Assembly: GCA_030608565.1 (NCBI GenBank)
Contig: JAUWDY010000006.1
Location: forward strand, 1 to 58,691
Direction of reading: 5' to 3'
DNA: 58,691 bases
From: Candidatus Bathyarchaeota archaeon
GTDB taxonomy: Archaea > Thermoproteota > Bathyarchaeia > Bathyarchaeales > Bathyarchaeaceae
The first letter of the stretch is position 1, and every line of letters begins with the position of its first letter. A program made the translations under genes and the position numbers. The notes beneath the pieces are model-generated. The model did not search any database. It was not told the DNA's origin and worked only from the letters and a program-made list of their open reading frames with translations. Shown piece by piece: positions 14,518 through 23,254 of the stretch.

Positions 14518-15450
14518 TTGAAACAAAAAATCATCGTTAGAAAAGCTCGAAGTTCAGACAACGACGCTGTTTTCAAGTTTTGTGAGAAAACATGGGATTG
14601 GGGAGACTACGTTCCCCGTGTTTGGAACCGCTGGCTTGAAGAAAAAGACGGAAGAATATTTGTTGCAACCATAAACAACGTTCCTGTGGGAATTAGCCAC
14701 GTGAAAGTTTTGAAGCCAGGAGAAGCTTGGCTGGAAGCCGCTAGAACAGACCCAAATTATAGGCGAAAAGGCGTCGCCACCGCAATCACAAAGGAATGCT
14801 TCAAGTTCGCTCTTCAGAAAGATGTGAAACTAGTTAGGCTGGCCACAAACTCCGATAACACAGCAGCCCTACGTGCTCTAAGAAAACTTGGCTTCAAGCT
14901 TGTTTCAGAATTCGTGAAAATGACATGCAAAAAGATGGAAGCGGATAAAAGCGAGAAAACAAAATGGGCAAAAGTAAGAGATGAAAAGGAGATATGGGAG
15001 TTTCTGAGAAAGTCTAAGTGCTACGCAAAGACTGCGGGGTCGTTCACCATTTTATACGTGTGGGCCTCCCTTCAAAAAGAAGATCTCAAAAAGTTTCTAG
15101 CTGAAAGGAAAGCAATAATTTGTAAGGATCAGAATGCTGTTTCAGGTTTGATGCTAATCGACGATGGAGTAAGTCGCGAATGGAGCGAGAATTCTGTTCA
15201 GACATGCTACGTGGATGGAACCCAAGAAGCAGTGTTAGATATGATAAGATTTCTTAAGGAGCGCTGCCGCGAATCAGGAATCAAAAGGATATATGGCTTC
15301 ACATGTGATCATAAGCCGATAACTTCTGCCTTTGACATAATGGGATTTGAACGTGACACGCTTACATGCATCCATCTTTTGGAAAAAAGGTTATCAGCTG
15401 ATGAGATTAAATGTTCTTGGGTAATCTCTTCTGAGAAGCAGTTATCTTGA
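14518..15450 (+). CDS. GNAT-family N-acetyltransferase, two-lobed
   Basis: The N-terminal half (about 1-140) is a complete GNAT fold: VRKARSSDNDAVFKFCE, then LEAARTDPNYRRKGVATAI, which supplies the acetyl-CoA pyrophosphate loop (Q/RxxGxA form), and NTAALRALRKLGF as the final helix. The second half (about 150-300) is a degenerate GNAT-like lobe ending ITSAFDIMGFERDTLTCIHL, as in tandem GNAT enzymes. Small amines or protein N-termini are typical substrates; none is indicated here. TTG 14518 is preceded by GCGGA. The 3' end overlaps the rhomboid remnant. Confidence 0.8.
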   Translation: MKQKIIVRKARSSDNDAVFKFCEKTWDWGDYVPRVWNRWLEEKDGRIFVATINNVPVGISHVKVLKPGEAWLEAARTDPNYRRKGVATAITKECFKFALQKDVKLVRLATNSDNTAALRALRKLGFKLVSEFVKMTCKKMEADKSEKTKWAKVRDEKEIWEFLRKSKCYAKTAGSFTILYVWASLQKEDLKKFLAERKAIICKDQNAVSGLMLIDDGVSREWSENSVQTCYVDGTQEAVLDMIRFLKERCRESGIKRIYGFTCDHKPITSAFDIMGFERDTLTCIHLLEKRLSADEIKCSWVISSEKQLS

Positions 15451-15677
15451 ACAAGAAGGCAGCGAGTAGCCCAGCTATAAAGCCGCCGATATGCGCCCAG
15501 TACACTACGCCACCATACGGATCAAAGACGCCTGAAAAAAATTGAAGAAGGAACCAAAATCCCAGATGGAAGACCGATTTAATCTTCGCTGTAGTGGCAA
15601 AATATCCTAAGAATAGCAGCGTGACGACGTTGGCTTTTGGGAAGAACAGTATATAGGCGCCTAATACGCCGGACATG
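15407..15677 (-). pseudogene. Rhomboid protease remnant, 5' half missing
   Basis: The minus strand encodes SGVLGAYILFFPKANVVTLL and later VVYWAHIGGFIAGLLAAFL, which are the last transmembrane helices of a rhomboid intramembrane serine protease, including the catalytic-helix histidine in AHIGG. Homology begins immediately after the position of the catalytic GxSG motif. The N-terminal helices and the catalytic serine are absent, and upstream DNA encodes an unrelated transporter on the other strand. An ATG at 15685 keeps the frame open for 92 residues, but the product cannot be an active protease. The cut coincides with GCATGCATGC at 15678-15687. Confidence 0.7.
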
Positions 15678-15687
15678 GCATGCATGC
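15678..15687. repeat. GCATGCATGC palindrome at a gene-truncation junction
   Basis: A perfect 10-base palindrome that sits exactly where the rhomboid remnant ends and the MFS remnant begins. ATGCATGC/TGCATGCA-type palindromes recur at 31533, 32201, 32447, 32864, 34069, 44803, 50143, 50397, 52703 and 52849, mostly between genes. Confidence 0.7.
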
Positions 15688-15879
15688 AACCGAGGGAAAG
15701 TGATGGGGTCGATGAACTTTTTTAGTTACATATTCATGGCTATTGGTGCGATCACCGGCGGCGTTCTCTATGATTTTGTCTCGCCTCAGCTTCCATTTCT
15801 ACTAATGATCGCCTTTGTAGTTCCAGAGTTCCTTATCATTCTACGGTTTGTCCATGAACCGAAGAAAAGAGAACAATGA
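15688..15879 (+). pseudogene. MFS transporter remnant, 5' part missing
   Basis: From 15688 the plus strand encodes NRGKVMGSMNFFSYIFMAIG, then AITGGVLYDFVSPQLPFLLM, followed by a final helix and a basic tail (FVHEPKKREQ). This is the last two transmembrane helices of a major facilitator superfamily exporter; the RGKVMG-N-F loop is typical before helix 11. About 300 preceding residues are missing, replaced by the antisense of the rhomboid remnant. The frame stays open upstream to 15637 only by chance. A deletion joining two once-divergent genes, or an assembly chimera, explains the pair. Confidence 0.65.
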
Positions 15880-15890
15880 AAAATTGAAGA

Positions 15891-17141
15891 CTATTGATCA
15901 AAAACATCTTTGTGTATCTGTGCGCATTTGATCACAGATTCTTTCATAACCTTTGCAGAAGCACCTGTCCTAACGCCTCTGCTATTGAAATGTGTCGGCA
16001 CAGCTTGAAAACCTGCGCTTTTAAGCTCATTAACCACGTCAATTAAAGGCGGAATTGGCAAATTGAATTTATCACAGATTTTGTCAACCGCATAATAAGT
16101 CATTGGTGCTTCAATCTCATTTCGGGCCAAAGACAACAGCTTAAGAACCCTCTTCTCTTTCAGTCTCCTCCCGTAAGCCGCCTTCCCCATCAACGAACAA
16201 AAATCTTCATCAAATAACTTGCCTAGCCACAATGGGCCTGCAACATTCAGCTTAGACCCACATTCAGGACACTTTCGTTTTAAGGGAGAAGACATTCCTT
16301 CGATTGCTTCCCTATGAAAACATGTAAAACAATGGAGAATGTATCCCATCGTTTGGACACTCTTGTCGGCTTGTCTTGCGCCGTAACGAGTGAGAGCATA
16401 CGCCCTAATGTAGTGATCTGCGCTGTGGCTGAATAGAACCTTGATTGCTACGTCATGCTTTGCCGCCATCATCGTTAAGCATCCGACTAAAAGACGGACG
16501 GCCAGCTCGTGACAGTACTCAGTTCGCAGAGGCTTTCCGCCATATTTTCGGACACAAGCCCTAGGATGAACACCACATAAGGGAGCCATATCAGTGGCGG
16601 TTAAAGCCAGCAGACCGCCGTTACGAAGAGAGCGGATTGTAGCATCTAAATACGGCACTGGAGACCCAAAAGGATCAATATCAATGAAATCGAACCTCTT
16701 GCGAGGCGCTGCATACCGGCTTAAAAGAAGATTTGCATCCTCATTCATGACAGAGACGCGCTCAACCAGTTTATTGCGTTCAACATTGAATTGAGCAAGT
16801 TGGACGGCTTTCGGGTTAATATCATTCATAACGATTTTCAGAACACCTTCAACCTCCATTGCAAACCTGACGCTTCGAATACCGCATCCGGCTAAGGGCT
16901 CGCAAACAGAAATCTCTCTTCCCGACGTTGACTGATGCGCTTGCAACGCCAAAACCGCTACGTCTCTGTTCAACTTCATAACCGGGTTGTAGAACACTGG
17001 CGCCTTAGACGGAGCGTATTCCCAAGGCTCTTTCACATACGCCTCAAGCTTAGGCACCACAACACTGGTCTTCCCCTCCGTCACAACTTCCGTGGGAAAA
17101 CTGAAACTCAACTCTACAACCCCAAAATTTTTGTCAACCAC
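15891..17141 (-). CDS. trm1: tRNA (guanine26-N2)-dimethyltransferase Trm1
   Basis: Trm1 methylates G26 of tRNA using SAM. The 416-residue protein has the expected Rossmann methyltransferase domain: VCEPLAGCGIRSVRFA (79-94) as motif I, NDINPKAVQLAQFNV, and the Trm1-specific DIDPFGSP (154-161). A C-terminal zinc-containing domain follows (CFTCF and CPECGS). The length is typical of archaeal Trm1. GTG 17141 is the start; no ribosome site is visible, which suggests a leaderless message diverging from the THEP1 gene 26 bp away. Confidence 0.93.
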   Translation of the reverse strand: MVDKNFGVVELSFSFPTEVVTEGKTSVVVPKLEAYVKEPWEYAPSKAPVFYNPVMKLNRDVAVLALQAHQSTSGREISVCEPLAGCGIRSVRFAMEVEGVLKIVMNDINPKAVQLAQFNVERNKLVERVSVMNEDANLLLSRYAAPRKRFDFIDIDPFGSPVPYLDATIRSLRNGGLLALTATDMAPLCGVHPRACVRKYGGKPLRTEYCHELAVRLLVGCLTMMAAKHDVAIKVLFSHSADHYIRAYALTRYGARQADKSVQTMGYILHCFTCFHREAIEGMSSPLKRKCPECGSKLNVAGPLWLGKLFDEDFCSLMGKAAYGRRLKEKRVLKLLSLARNEIEAPMTYYAVDKICDKFNLPIPPLIDVVNELKSAGFQAVPTHFNSRGVRTGASAKVMKESVIKCAQIHKDVFDQ

Positions 17142-17167
17142 AAAATTCGTTAATATCCTTCTTTATA

Positions 17168-17755
17168 ATGGTTTATGAACAAAAAGAAAATTTCAGGTGC
17201 GCATGTTTGAAGCGACTCATATTCATAACCGGACGCTCCGGCGTCGGTAAAACAAGCGTTCTACTTCGAGCCGTCGACGCTTTAAAGGCTAAAGGGTACA
17301 AGGTTGGCGGTATGATCAGCCGTGAGGTTCGTGACCGAGGAGTCCGTGTGGGCTTTGAGATAGTTGATTTTCACACTGGACGAAGAGGCTGGTTGGCTCA
17401 CGTAACTCAGCCTAGTGGTCCTCAAATCAGCAAGTACCGAGTCAATTTAAGTGATCTAAACGTTATAGGCGCAAGTTCCATTCTCAACGCTGCAACAGAC
17501 GCGGATATAATCGTCGTGGATGAGATAGGACCTATGGAGCTCTTTTCACCCGAGTTCAAGAAAGCAGTTGATCAAGCGATAAGGAGCAGCAAACCAGTTG
17601 TGGGAACCATCCATTTTAGAGCACGGGACCCACTGATCAACACCATCAAGGCGAGAGAGGACGCAGAGATTCTGGAGGTAACATATGAAAACCGAGAAGA
17701 CCTCCATAATATTATTATTCTCAAAGTCGTTCAGTCCTTAGAGAAGCCATCTTAA
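17168..17755 (+). CDS. THEP1-type nucleoside-triphosphatase
   Basis: P-loop NTPase of the THEP1 family, which hydrolyses ATP, GTP and other NTPs in vitro; its cell role is unknown. LIFITGRSGVGKTSVLL is the Walker A region, IIVVDEIGPMEL the Walker B region, and VGGMISREVRDRGVRVGFEI and VVGTIHFRARDPL are family motifs. Homology starts at KRLIFITG, so TTG 17207, with AGGTG seven bases upstream, is a strong alternative to ATG 17168. It probably shares a transcript with RNase HII, 35 bp downstream. Confidence 0.88.
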   Translation: MVYEQKENFRCACLKRLIFITGRSGVGKTSVLLRAVDALKAKGYKVGGMISREVRDRGVRVGFEIVDFHTGRRGWLAHVTQPSGPQISKYRVNLSDLNVIGASSILNAATDADIIVVDEIGPMELFSPEFKKAVDQAIRSSKPVVGTIHFRARDPLINTIKAREDAEILEVTYENREDLHNIIILKVVQSLEKPS

Positions 17756-17790
17756 GCACTTATGCCAATTGCCGATGAAGGTTGTTAAAT

Positions 17791-18453
17791 GTGAAAATAG
17801 CTGGAGTTGACGATGCCGGTCGCGGGGCAGCAATTGGACCTCTCGCCATCGCAGGTGTTTTGCTCGACGAAAAAGACTTGCCTAAGCTCATAGGCTTAGG
17901 CGTGAAGGACTCCAAACTCCTTTCACCTCGCAGGCGAGAACAACTTGCTGAAAAAATCAAAAAGTTGGCTCTCAAATTTCATGTTATAAAGTTGTCTCCA
18001 ACGGACATCGACAGGGTGGTTGAAACTGGCAAAAAGCTTCATAGACTGAATCGGCTTGAAGCTCAGACCATGGCTAAAGTGGTAGAAGCCCTCAAGCCAG
18101 ACGTGGCGTACGTAGATGCTTCAGATGTGTTGGCCGATCGATTTGGAAATCACATTATCGAAGGCGTTCCGTTCAAGGTTAGAATAATATCAGAACATAA
18201 AGCAGACGCAAAGTACCCCATAGTTTCAGCAGCCTCAATCATCGCAAAAGTGGAGCGTGACAGCGCGGTTTCTGAGTTAAGAAAGAAACATGGGGACTTC
18301 GGCTGTGGTTACCCAACCGATCCTAAAACCATCAAATTTCTAGAAAATTGGGTGAAAAAGTTTGAGTTCTATCCAGACTTTGTGCGTAAATCGTGGAAGC
18401 CAGCTAAAAGGATTAAAACAGAAGCTAAGGCTAAACAGACAAAGCTAGTCTAA
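17791..18453 (+). CDS. rnhB: Ribonuclease HII
   Basis: RNase HII removes ribonucleotides from DNA and RNA primers. GTG 17791 is chosen over TTG 17782 because GAAGG then has normal spacing and the protein begins KIAGVDDAGRG like other archaeal enzymes. The active site normally reads DEAGRG; here it is D7-D8-A-G-R-G, with Asp in place of the second catalytic Glu. The other acidic residues (in AYVDASD and HKADAKYP) and the RGA-IGPLAIAGV region are present. A Lys-rich tail (about 205-220) follows. The stop overlaps the convergent HTH gene. Confidence 0.92.
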   Translation: MKIAGVDDAGRGAAIGPLAIAGVLLDEKDLPKLIGLGVKDSKLLSPRRREQLAEKIKKLALKFHVIKLSPTDIDRVVETGKKLHRLNRLEAQTMAKVVEALKPDVAYVDASDVLADRFGNHIIEGVPFKVRIISEHKADAKYPIVSAASIIAKVERDSAVSELRKKHGDFGCGYPTDPKTIKFLENWVKKFEFYPDFVRKSWKPAKRIKTEAKAKQTKLV

Positions 18454-19391
18454 AATTGTGCAAAGAATTCTTCTGGGTGTTCTATCTCTTCCAAATCTTT
18501 GTGATGAATCGTCGAGATGCCGTTGTTTGGAACCTGTTTACCATCCGTTATAAATACCGGTTGAGCGTTGACGATTTTGCTGAAGCTTACGATTTCCTCT
18601 GTTCTCTGATCAACGTTTCGTTCCCCTTTGTGGGGGACCGCACCCACTATGCTTAACGAGTTCCCTGGAGACCGTGCTATGAAGTCGAAGGGAGCTCTTT
18701 TGGTGGGAGCTACATCAAAATCGAACTGAGCAAGTTTCTTTAAGACCGCTTGTAGAAAGTGGTGTTTGATGATTATGCGCTTAGCGGTAGCGAAAAATCC
18801 TGTATCCCGAGGAGCTGATTCAAACACATCGATAGACTGCGCCATGGGAATGCCTAAAATCCACTCAAGGCCGTAGGCGGCGGACACGGAGGCCTTAGCC
18901 ATGCCTTTTTCGTAGCCGTACAGAGTTCTTCTGGAAACACCCATCATCTCTGCTAACTTGCCAACAGACAAACCCAATTCTAATCTCTTCTTTCTAATGG
19001 CGTTTCCATTGAGCCTAACGTAGCAGCCTCCTGGACCAGCCTCTACAAGCGGCTGCATTTTGCGAGAGACTATGTCTTCAAGCGTTTTGAGGGTAATTGT
19101 ATAGATGCTACATCTTGAGTAGACGGTGTCATCTTCTAAGGGCTTTTCGTGTGTTTTGTCGCAGATAAAGAGAGGCGTAGCGGAAAAACATCCGGAGATT
19201 GCCTGAACTTCACAAGCGTCCCTTGCTGAAACGTTTCCAACGTCGGAGTGTACCTTTACGAAAACAAGTTTTTTCCCTTTTCTTGTTACAAAATCAAAAC
19301 AACTTGGCCGCGAGGTGCATCTTTCAGAAACTTGGAAGCCAGCTTTCTTTAAAATCAATTCGGTGGCGTTCAGAATCTGCGCCAGCTTCAT
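18450..19391 (-). CDS. Archaeal HTH-type transcriptional regulator with flanking nuclease-like domains
   Basis: A 313-residue member of the archaeal COG1395-type regulator family. The middle carries a Cro/C1-type HTH (IRKKRLELGLSVGKLAEMMG, then VSRRTLYGYEKGMA). It is flanked by two related domains (about 1-110 and 215-313) whose CFDFVTRKGKKLVFVKVHSD and PFDFIARSPGNSLSIVG stretches resemble the degenerate restriction-endonuclease-like fold reported for this family. Its targets are unknown. It is convergent with RNase HII and is a monocistronic gene. Confidence 0.85.
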   Translation of the reverse strand: MKLAQILNATELILKKAGFQVSERCTSRPSCFDFVTRKGKKLVFVKVHSDVGNVSARDACEVQAISGCFSATPLFICDKTHEKPLEDDTVYSRCSIYTITLKTLEDIVSRKMQPLVEAGPGGCYVRLNGNAIRKKRLELGLSVGKLAEMMGVSRRTLYGYEKGMAKASVSAAYGLEWILGIPMAQSIDVFESAPRDTGFFATAKRIIIKHHFLQAVLKKLAQFDFDVAPTKRAPFDFIARSPGNSLSIVGAVPHKGERNVDQRTEEIVSFSKIVNAQPVFITDGKQVPNNGISTIHHKDLEEIEHPEEFFAQF

Positions 19392-19491
19392 CTCCCCCTC
19401 AGAAGTAAAAACATGGGAAGAGTCTCATATAAACTTACAGTTCATGAATTCTGAACATATCTTACAGCTATATCTCTTCTTATTACCCAGC

Positions 19492-20184
19492 TTAACGCTC
19501 AGCTACAATCATGACATGTGCCTTGTCGTAGGGTTCTAAGTGTATGACCTCTCTGACCTGAAAACCGCGAGCCTTCAGGATACCTATTTCCTGTTGATAA
19601 ACCTCGGAAGGCTCTTTTGTAACGTCGATGCTTCGAGCCTTGACCGCTAGCATGATCCATCCGTCGGTTTTAAGGAATAGATCAGCGTTGTCCGCCAACA
19701 CCTTAGCCTGCTCGGGTTGAGCTATGTCGCAGTAGATGTCATCCACCTCCTCCACAAGCATTGAATACCGTTCGGGGAACCGCGCGTCCATCAGTAAAGG
19801 CGACATGTTGAAACGAAACTCGCATACATTGTTAACCAACTCTCGAATAGTCCGAGCAGCGAACTCTATGCAATATACGTAACCGCGTTCTCCAATGATG
19901 TCGGAGATATGACTCGCTGTTGTGCCAGAAGCAGCCCCCAAATACAAAACCTTGTGATCTGGTTGAATGGGTATCGTTTCTAAGCCCTTCAGAACGGCGG
20001 CGGCAAGCTTGCTTCGAAAAGGGTCCCAAATCCTGTATTCTGCCTGTCTATATCGGATTAGTCGTTCACCGTAGACAGTTTTTTCGGGGGCAAGGTTTTT
20101 TGTCGCTAGTTTTCGGGAACCGCCTTCAAGAGTAGCCCAGTAGATTGCGGGAAAATGTGGATGTGGCTTAACGTTTACGGCCAC
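19492..20184 (-). CDS. flpA: Fibrillarin-like rRNA/tRNA 2'-O-methyltransferase
   Basis: Fibrillarin is the SAM-dependent catalytic subunit of C/D-box sRNPs, which 2'-O-methylate rRNA and tRNA. The 230-residue protein has the archaeal arrangement: an N-terminal small domain with YRIWDPFRSKLAAAVLKG, motif I VLYLGAASGTTASHISDI, then YCIEFAARTIREL, DDIYCDIAQPEQA (catalytic Asp) and a terminal VIHLEPYDKAHVMIV. Its start overlaps the end of the Nop5 gene by 17 bp on the same strand, so the two partners of the complex are translationally coupled. Confidence 0.95.
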   Translation of the reverse strand: MAVNVKPHPHFPAIYWATLEGGSRKLATKNLAPEKTVYGERLIRYRQAEYRIWDPFRSKLAAAVLKGLETIPIQPDHKVLYLGAASGTTASHISDIIGERGYVYCIEFAARTIRELVNNVCEFRFNMSPLLMDARFPERYSMLVEEVDDIYCDIAQPEQAKVLADNADLFLKTDGWIMLAVKARSIDVTKEPSEVYQQEIGILKARGFQVREVIHLEPYDKAHVMIVAER

Positions 20185-21382
20185 GTTTCGTTCTCCTAAA
20201 CGGTTTTCTCATGGAAGGCTTCTTGAGCGAGGGTTGCTTGTATTTTTCCTGAATCTCCTTGACCCTTCTCTCAAGCCCAGCTTTCAACCTGTCGCCAATG
20301 TACCTGCTGCTGAAGGCATCGGCTCGTGCGGCTATGGCTAGATTTCCAGCTAGTGCTCGTGCTACTTTTCCTCTCTGCCAATGCTTTGCCCCCTGGATGA
20401 AGTTGTGTTGGAAGATTACTCCGTGTTTTGGGGGGCGGGTTCCGGTTCTAAGTGATCTAAAAAGGGCTTTTTCGGCTCCTAGAACCTGAATTGTGCTTGC
20501 TGGCATTTTAGCCATGTTGGTTAATCCACTGGCAAGCGCTATGAGTCGTGCCCCTATTAGCGGACCAGCTATTGCGCGGATGTTGGGCGCAACCTCTTCC
20601 ATAATCGAATCTACGTAGCTCTCCAGCGACTGTCTTAGGTTATAGAGCGCTAGCACGGTTTTGCACATGGCCTGTATCTGATCTGCGTCTTCATTGCTAA
20701 GCGAGGCGCCCATTGACGCTTGAGCCGCCTTAGCTATCCATTCAGCTCTAGCTCTCGGCAACCCCGCTTTTTCTAGATTTTCTGCGGTAAAGTTTTCTCT
20801 TCCGCCCAAGTTAGTGACAAGGCGTGCATACGTTTCATGCTTCTCCACCAGCCGATCTAACTCTGGAAAGTGAAGGCCATACCACTCGCGTATTCTGCCC
20901 ATAAAGAGATTGAGTGTTGTGTCCAAGTCGCCGATGGTTTGGATGGCTTGCACCACTACCAGGTCTCGCTTTTCGATTGCGCGCTTCACTCGCATTTTGG
21001 TCAGCTCCATAGAGACCTTGTGAGTCCAGTTGCGGAGCTCCGAGGTATGTTTCACAAAACCTATTTTGACCGCGAATTTGTCAAGGTTCCTACGGAGCAG
21101 TTCTCCTGCCTCTGAGGGTTTTGCCACATCTACCTCTATGTTTAATCTTTCGCAAGCGTTTCGAGCGACCTCTGAACTCTCAAACACAAAAATTGTATAG
21201 TCCTTTCCTTGCAGTTTTTCAATCAACGTGGCTATTTCATCAACTACCTTTCCGGCTTCGATTTCTGCAAGCTTTTTCGCTGTTTCCTTCGGATCTTTCG
21301 GGAATAAGACCTTATCAACGAGTTTGTTGGCTTCTCCGAATCCGAAAACGCCCATCACACACGCTATGACCGCTGCCTTCAT
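20168..21382 (-). CDS. nop5: C/D-box sRNP protein Nop5
   Basis: aNop5 (Nop56/58 homologue) bridges the L7Ae-bound C/D RNA and fibrillarin. ATG 21382 (MKAAVIACVMG) is preferred to ATG 21406 because GGAGAG lies eight bases before it. The N-terminal domain binds fibrillarin, a coiled coil covers about 130-240, and the Nop domain has the conserved IAGPLIGARLIALASGLTNM, then KMPASTIQVLGAEKALFRSL, and TGTRPPKHGVIFQH. A Lys/Arg-rich tail (SLKKPSMRKPFRRTKRGRKR) ends the protein. It is the first gene of a two-gene operon with fibrillarin. Confidence 0.95.
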   Translation of the reverse strand: MKAAVIACVMGVFGFGEANKLVDKVLFPKDPKETAKKLAEIEAGKVVDEIATLIEKLQGKDYTIFVFESSEVARNACERLNIEVDVAKPSEAGELLRRNLDKFAVKIGFVKHTSELRNWTHKVSMELTKMRVKRAIEKRDLVVVQAIQTIGDLDTTLNLFMGRIREWYGLHFPELDRLVEKHETYARLVTNLGGRENFTAENLEKAGLPRARAEWIAKAAQASMGASLSNEDADQIQAMCKTVLALYNLRQSLESYVDSIMEEVAPNIRAIAGPLIGARLIALASGLTNMAKMPASTIQVLGAEKALFRSLRTGTRPPKHGVIFQHNFIQGAKHWQRGKVARALAGNLAIAARADAFSSRYIGDRLKAGLERRVKEIQEKYKQPSLKKPSMRKPFRRTKRGRKR

Positions 21383-21477
21383 GCTTTTCTCTCCATTATT
21401 ATACAATCGTTTCAGCCCGTTCTTCCTAACCTTTATCTTGCCTATTGAATAACCTTACTGCAACTGGAGAGTGCTCT

Positions 21478-22392
21478 ATGTCGAGTCGACTTGCCATAGA
21501 AATCGCAGGGTTGAAGCTTGCTAATCCTACGATGTTGGCCTCGGGGATTCTCGGGATGTCTGGATTGACGTTAAAAAGGGCTGCTGATGCGGGTGCTGGC
21601 GCGGTGGTTACGAAATCTGTGGGATTAGAACCGCGAGAAGGCTACTCCAACCCAACCGTGGTTCAAGCTGAATGTGGATTGCTCAATGCTGTGGGGCTTC
21701 CTAACCCGGGAATTCACTATTTCAGTGAGGAGATACGTGAAGCGAAAGAGTTAGGTGTTCCAATAATCGTAAGTGTCTACGGATTTTCATCTGAGGAGTT
21801 TACTAAGGCGGCGAGGGTTGCTGTTGAAGCGGGAGCAGATGCGATAGAATTGAACGTCTCGTGCCCACACGTTGAAAAAACAGGGGCCGAAATTGGACAA
21901 TCTTCACTGTTGGTGGCAGAAATTGTGAAAAAAGTGAAAGGCAGGGTGGATAAGCCTGTTTTTGTCAAGTTAACTCCTAACGTTGCTGACATAGCTAAGG
22001 TGGCTAAAGCAGCGGCTGAATCGGGAGCAGATGCGATAACAGCTATCAACACTGTTAGGGCTATGACTATTGATGTTGAAACGACTCGGCCGATATTGGC
22101 TAACAAGATCGGTGGACTGTCTGGAGCCGCGATAAAGCCTATTGCGGTTAGATGCGTGTATGAGGTTTATCGTGAGGTTGATGTTCCGGTTATCGGTTGC
22201 GGTGGAATAAGTACATGGCGAGACGCTGTGGAGTTCATGTTAGCTGGGGCTTCGGCGGTTCAGATAGGGACAGCTATCGCATTCAATGGACTGGATGTGT
22301 TCAAGTCTGTTACGAAGGGAGTTGACGCATACCTTAAAAAGAGAGGGTTCAGGAGTGTGGAAGAGATTGTCGGGCTATCTCACCGCTATTAA
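21478..22392 (+). CDS. pyrD: Dihydroorotate dehydrogenase, class 1B catalytic subunit
   Basis: Oxidises dihydroorotate to orotate in pyrimidine synthesis, passing electrons through FMN to the PyrK subunit and NAD. ATG 21478 (MSSRLAIEIAG) follows GGAGAG; the in-frame upstream start at 21445 adds 11 residues without homology. The TIM barrel shows PTMLASGILGMSG, KSVGLEPREGYSNPT, ELNVSCPHV (with the class 1 catalytic Cys), VFVKLTPNV, and IGCGGISTWRDAVEFMLAGA for phosphate binding. The length (304) fits PyrD-B. PyrK follows four bases later. Confidence 0.93.
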   Translation: MSSRLAIEIAGLKLANPTMLASGILGMSGLTLKRAADAGAGAVVTKSVGLEPREGYSNPTVVQAECGLLNAVGLPNPGIHYFSEEIREAKELGVPIIVSVYGFSSEEFTKAARVAVEAGADAIELNVSCPHVEKTGAEIGQSSLLVAEIVKKVKGRVDKPVFVKLTPNVADIAKVAKAAAESGADAITAINTVRAMTIDVETTRPILANKIGGLSGAAIKPIAVRCVYEVYREVDVPVIGCGGISTWRDAVEFMLAGASAVQIGTAIAFNGLDVFKSVTKGVDAYLKKRGFRSVEEIVGLSHRY

Positions 22393-22396
22393 CCGC

Positions 22397-23194
22397 TTGA
22401 GAATCGTGAAAGTTCGGGAGGTCAAGAGGGAGAGCCCTACTGTTAAGACGTTCACTTTTCACGACAAGTTTTGCGCAAAGGCTGAGCCTGGACAGTTTGT
22501 TATGGTTTGGATTCCGGGCGTCGACGAGGTTCCCATGAGCTTGTCTACTATGCGTTCAGATGGGCGTTGTTCAATAATTGTAGGTGAGGTGGGTGAAGCT
22601 ACCAAGGCTCTTCATCAAAGAAAACTAGGTGAAACCCTTGGAATTCGTGGACCGTACGGTAATAGTTTCACGCTGGAAAACGGCAATGTGATGATAGTTG
22701 GTGGAGGAACCGGATTGGCGCCGCTTATACCTTTAGCAGAAAAGCTAGCGGGACTTTCTAAAGGAATTTCTTTTGTGCTCGGAGCCAAAACACAGGATGA
22801 GCTTCTGTTTCTACGGAGAATTAAGACCGTTCTCTCAAAAGTCGATGGGAGGGTTATTGCTACAACCGAGGATGGAAGCTATGGATTAAAGGGAGTTGCC
22901 ACAGATCCAGCGAGGGAAATCTTGGAGAAAGGGACGTTTGACATGATCTATACGTGTGGTCCAGAGCAGATGATGTATAAAATGTTGGTTCTGGCAGAAC
23001 GCTACCGTACGCCTCTTCAAGCGAGCCTAGAGCGATTGATGAGATGCGCCATCGGACTGTGCGGAAGCTGTGTGATAGGCAAATTCATGGTATGCAAGGA
23101 TGGACCTGTCTTCTCCGATGAACAGTTAAGAGAAGTCAAAGACGAGTTTGGACGCTTCAAGATGGGACGTACGGGGAAAAAAGTCAGTGTGTAA
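22397..23194 (+). CDS. pyrK: Dihydroorotate dehydrogenase electron-transfer subunit PyrK
   Basis: PyrK carries FAD and a [2Fe-2S] cluster and links PyrD to NAD. Homology begins at RIVKVREVKRE, so TTG 22397 or GTG 22406 is the start, immediately behind pyrD. FAD-binding residues lie in VPMSLSTM, the NAD-binding fold in VMIVGGGTGLAPLIPLAEKL, and TCGPEQMMYKML precedes the cysteine motif RCAIGLCGSCVIGKFMVCKDG, which gives the CX4CX2C...C cluster ligands. The short gap to pyrD indicates one transcription unit. Confidence 0.9.
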   Translation: MRIVKVREVKRESPTVKTFTFHDKFCAKAEPGQFVMVWIPGVDEVPMSLSTMRSDGRCSIIVGEVGEATKALHQRKLGETLGIRGPYGNSFTLENGNVMIVGGGTGLAPLIPLAEKLAGLSKGISFVLGAKTQDELLFLRRIKTVLSKVDGRVIATTEDGSYGLKGVATDPAREILEKGTFDMIYTCGPEQMMYKMLVLAERYRTPLQASLERLMRCAIGLCGSCVIGKFMVCKDGPVFSDEQLREVKDEFGRFKMGRTGKKVSV

Positions 23195-23254
23195 TCATCA
23201 TATCTTCATGTACAAATTATACATCAGGATTTTTGTCACAACTGACTGGAGCCG

